64,000 nt of DNA from Sphingosinicella terrae (lineage in GTDB: Bacteria; Pseudomonadota; Alphaproteobacteria; Sphingomonadales; Sphingomonadaceae), in NCBI RefSeq assembly GCF_003347635.1, contig NZ_QDFY01000001.1, forward strand, positions 992,001 to 1,056,000, written 5' to 3'. Made by a program: the position numbers and the translations under genes. Under the pieces are notes generated by a model that did not search any database, had not been told where the DNA came from, and saw only the letters and a program-made list of their open reading frames with translations. This document shows, one piece after another, positions 63,582 through 64,000 of this stretch. Positions within the stretch are counted from its first letter, which is position 1. Each line of letters begins with the position of its first letter.

Positions 63582-64000
63582 TCAGACGAAGCGGAAGGTG
63601 ATGCCGCCTATACGTGCCCAGTCGCCTCCCCTGGTCTGGTCGCGGGCGCGAAGATCGAGCGCGACCAAGCCGCGCCAATTTCCCCGAGAGGGGACGAAAT
63701 TGAGGGCGCGATCCTCAAAGTTCAGTCGCGTGCCGTCTCTATCGCCCGCGCCGAACAGCCGGGCGGCCTGGGCCGCGATCGCCTGTGGATCCTCGACCGC
63801 GACCTCGGCGCCGACGATCTCGGTGGCGACACGCGCCAGAGGGTAAGGGCGTCCATTGGGGTCTCCCCACCAGTCTTCCGGCGGGGAATATTGATAGAAC
63901 TCGAAATGCGTGCCGAAATGCCGGTAATCGAACTGCAGCATATGCTGGCCGCGAAAGATCAAGTCGCGCGTTAGAGTCAGCCCCTCGGCCGCAGCGCGGG
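63582..64000 (-). CDS. VOC-superfamily-like protein, copy 2 (cut by window)
   Basis: The C-terminal 139 codons of a tandem paralogue of the previous gene: FRGQHMLQFDYRHFGTHFEFYQ, WWGDPNGRPYPL, ATEIVGAEVAVEDP and the end RIGGITFRFV. The frame is open to the last base, so the start lies outside the window. The stop is 10 bp before the next gene. In-frame codons upstream (AAAEGLTLTRDL) match copy 1 (AAAERLRLTRDM), which confirms paralogy. Confidence 0.75.
   Translation of the reverse strand, partial: RAAAEGLTLTRDLIFRGQHMLQFDYRHFGTHFEFYQYSPPEDWWGDPNGRPYPLARVATEIVGAEVAVEDPQAIAAQAARLFGAGDRDGTRLNFEDRALNFVPSRGNWRGLVALDLRARDQTRGGDWARIGGITFRFV

Noticed and set aside
48600-64000. Search for a second copy of the tRNA-Thr 3' end as right attachment site
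   Set aside because: No matching copy was found by eye, so no right boundary is claimed.

Overview
The window is high-GC DNA from an alphaproteobacterium, most likely a sphingomonad (Sphingomonadales). This rests on two large TonB-dependent receptors (TBDRs), a non-phosphorylated L-rhamnose pathway closely resembling the one described in Sphingomonas, DUF6491- and DUF2189-type proteins, and many short palindromic intergenic repeats. It is an assignment from gene content, not from a marker-gene tree.

Region 1 (1-2.4 kb) holds the end of an amidohydrolase gene and a divergent MreB-like gene, followed by repeats. Region 2 (3.2-20.2 kb) is a carbohydrate locus. A leftward group encodes L-rhamnonate dehydratase, a 2,4-diketo-3-deoxy-acid hydrolase, an SDR dehydrogenase, a lactonase, an L-rhamnose/H+ symporter and a GH43 glycosidase. 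A rightward group encodes an IclR regulator, L-rhamnose 1-dehydrogenase, a Tat-exported Gfo/Idh/MocA oxidoreductase and a large secreted protein that looks like an (alpha/alpha)6-barrel glycosidase of no family I can name. A TBDR gene closes the locus. Together they would release, import and oxidise L-rhamnose to pyruvate and lactate without phosphorylation. The IclR promoter and the TBDR promoter carry matching small palindromes.

Region 3 (20.3-27.6 kb) is a MoxR ATPase/DUF58/DUF4350/DUF4129/SpoIIM/RDD operon with a divergent membrane protein gene. Region 4 (27.7-39.9 kb) is core and household genes: aldo-keto reductase, zinc alcohol dehydrogenase, flavin oxidoreductase, a VapBC-type module with a frameshifted toxin, asd, DUF2189, an M28 peptidase, rarA, a serine hydrolase, a MmcQ/YjbR protein and an uncharacterised protein. 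Region 5 (39.9-45.4 kb) has an SGNH esterase, a decayed GH115-like gene start and a second TBDR; all three carry the same 15-bp upstream motif, suggesting a small polysaccharide regulon. Region 6 (45.6-48.3 kb) is small secreted and membrane proteins.

Region 7 (48.4-64 kb) starts with a tRNA-Thr gene followed directly by a DUF4102-type tyrosine integrase, then small island-type genes (AlpA-like regulator, SRAP protein, gene-poor DNA). It then turns into a catabolic cluster: a double HxlR regulator, a limonene-epoxide-hydrolase-like protein, a carotenoid/stilbene cleavage oxygenase, two CoA ligases, two thiolases, a dihydrodipicolinate-reductase-like protein and two tandem VOC-like proteins. 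Its substrate is unknown. Two divergent promoters in this cluster share a 22-bp site. No right end of the island is visible, so it may continue past the window.
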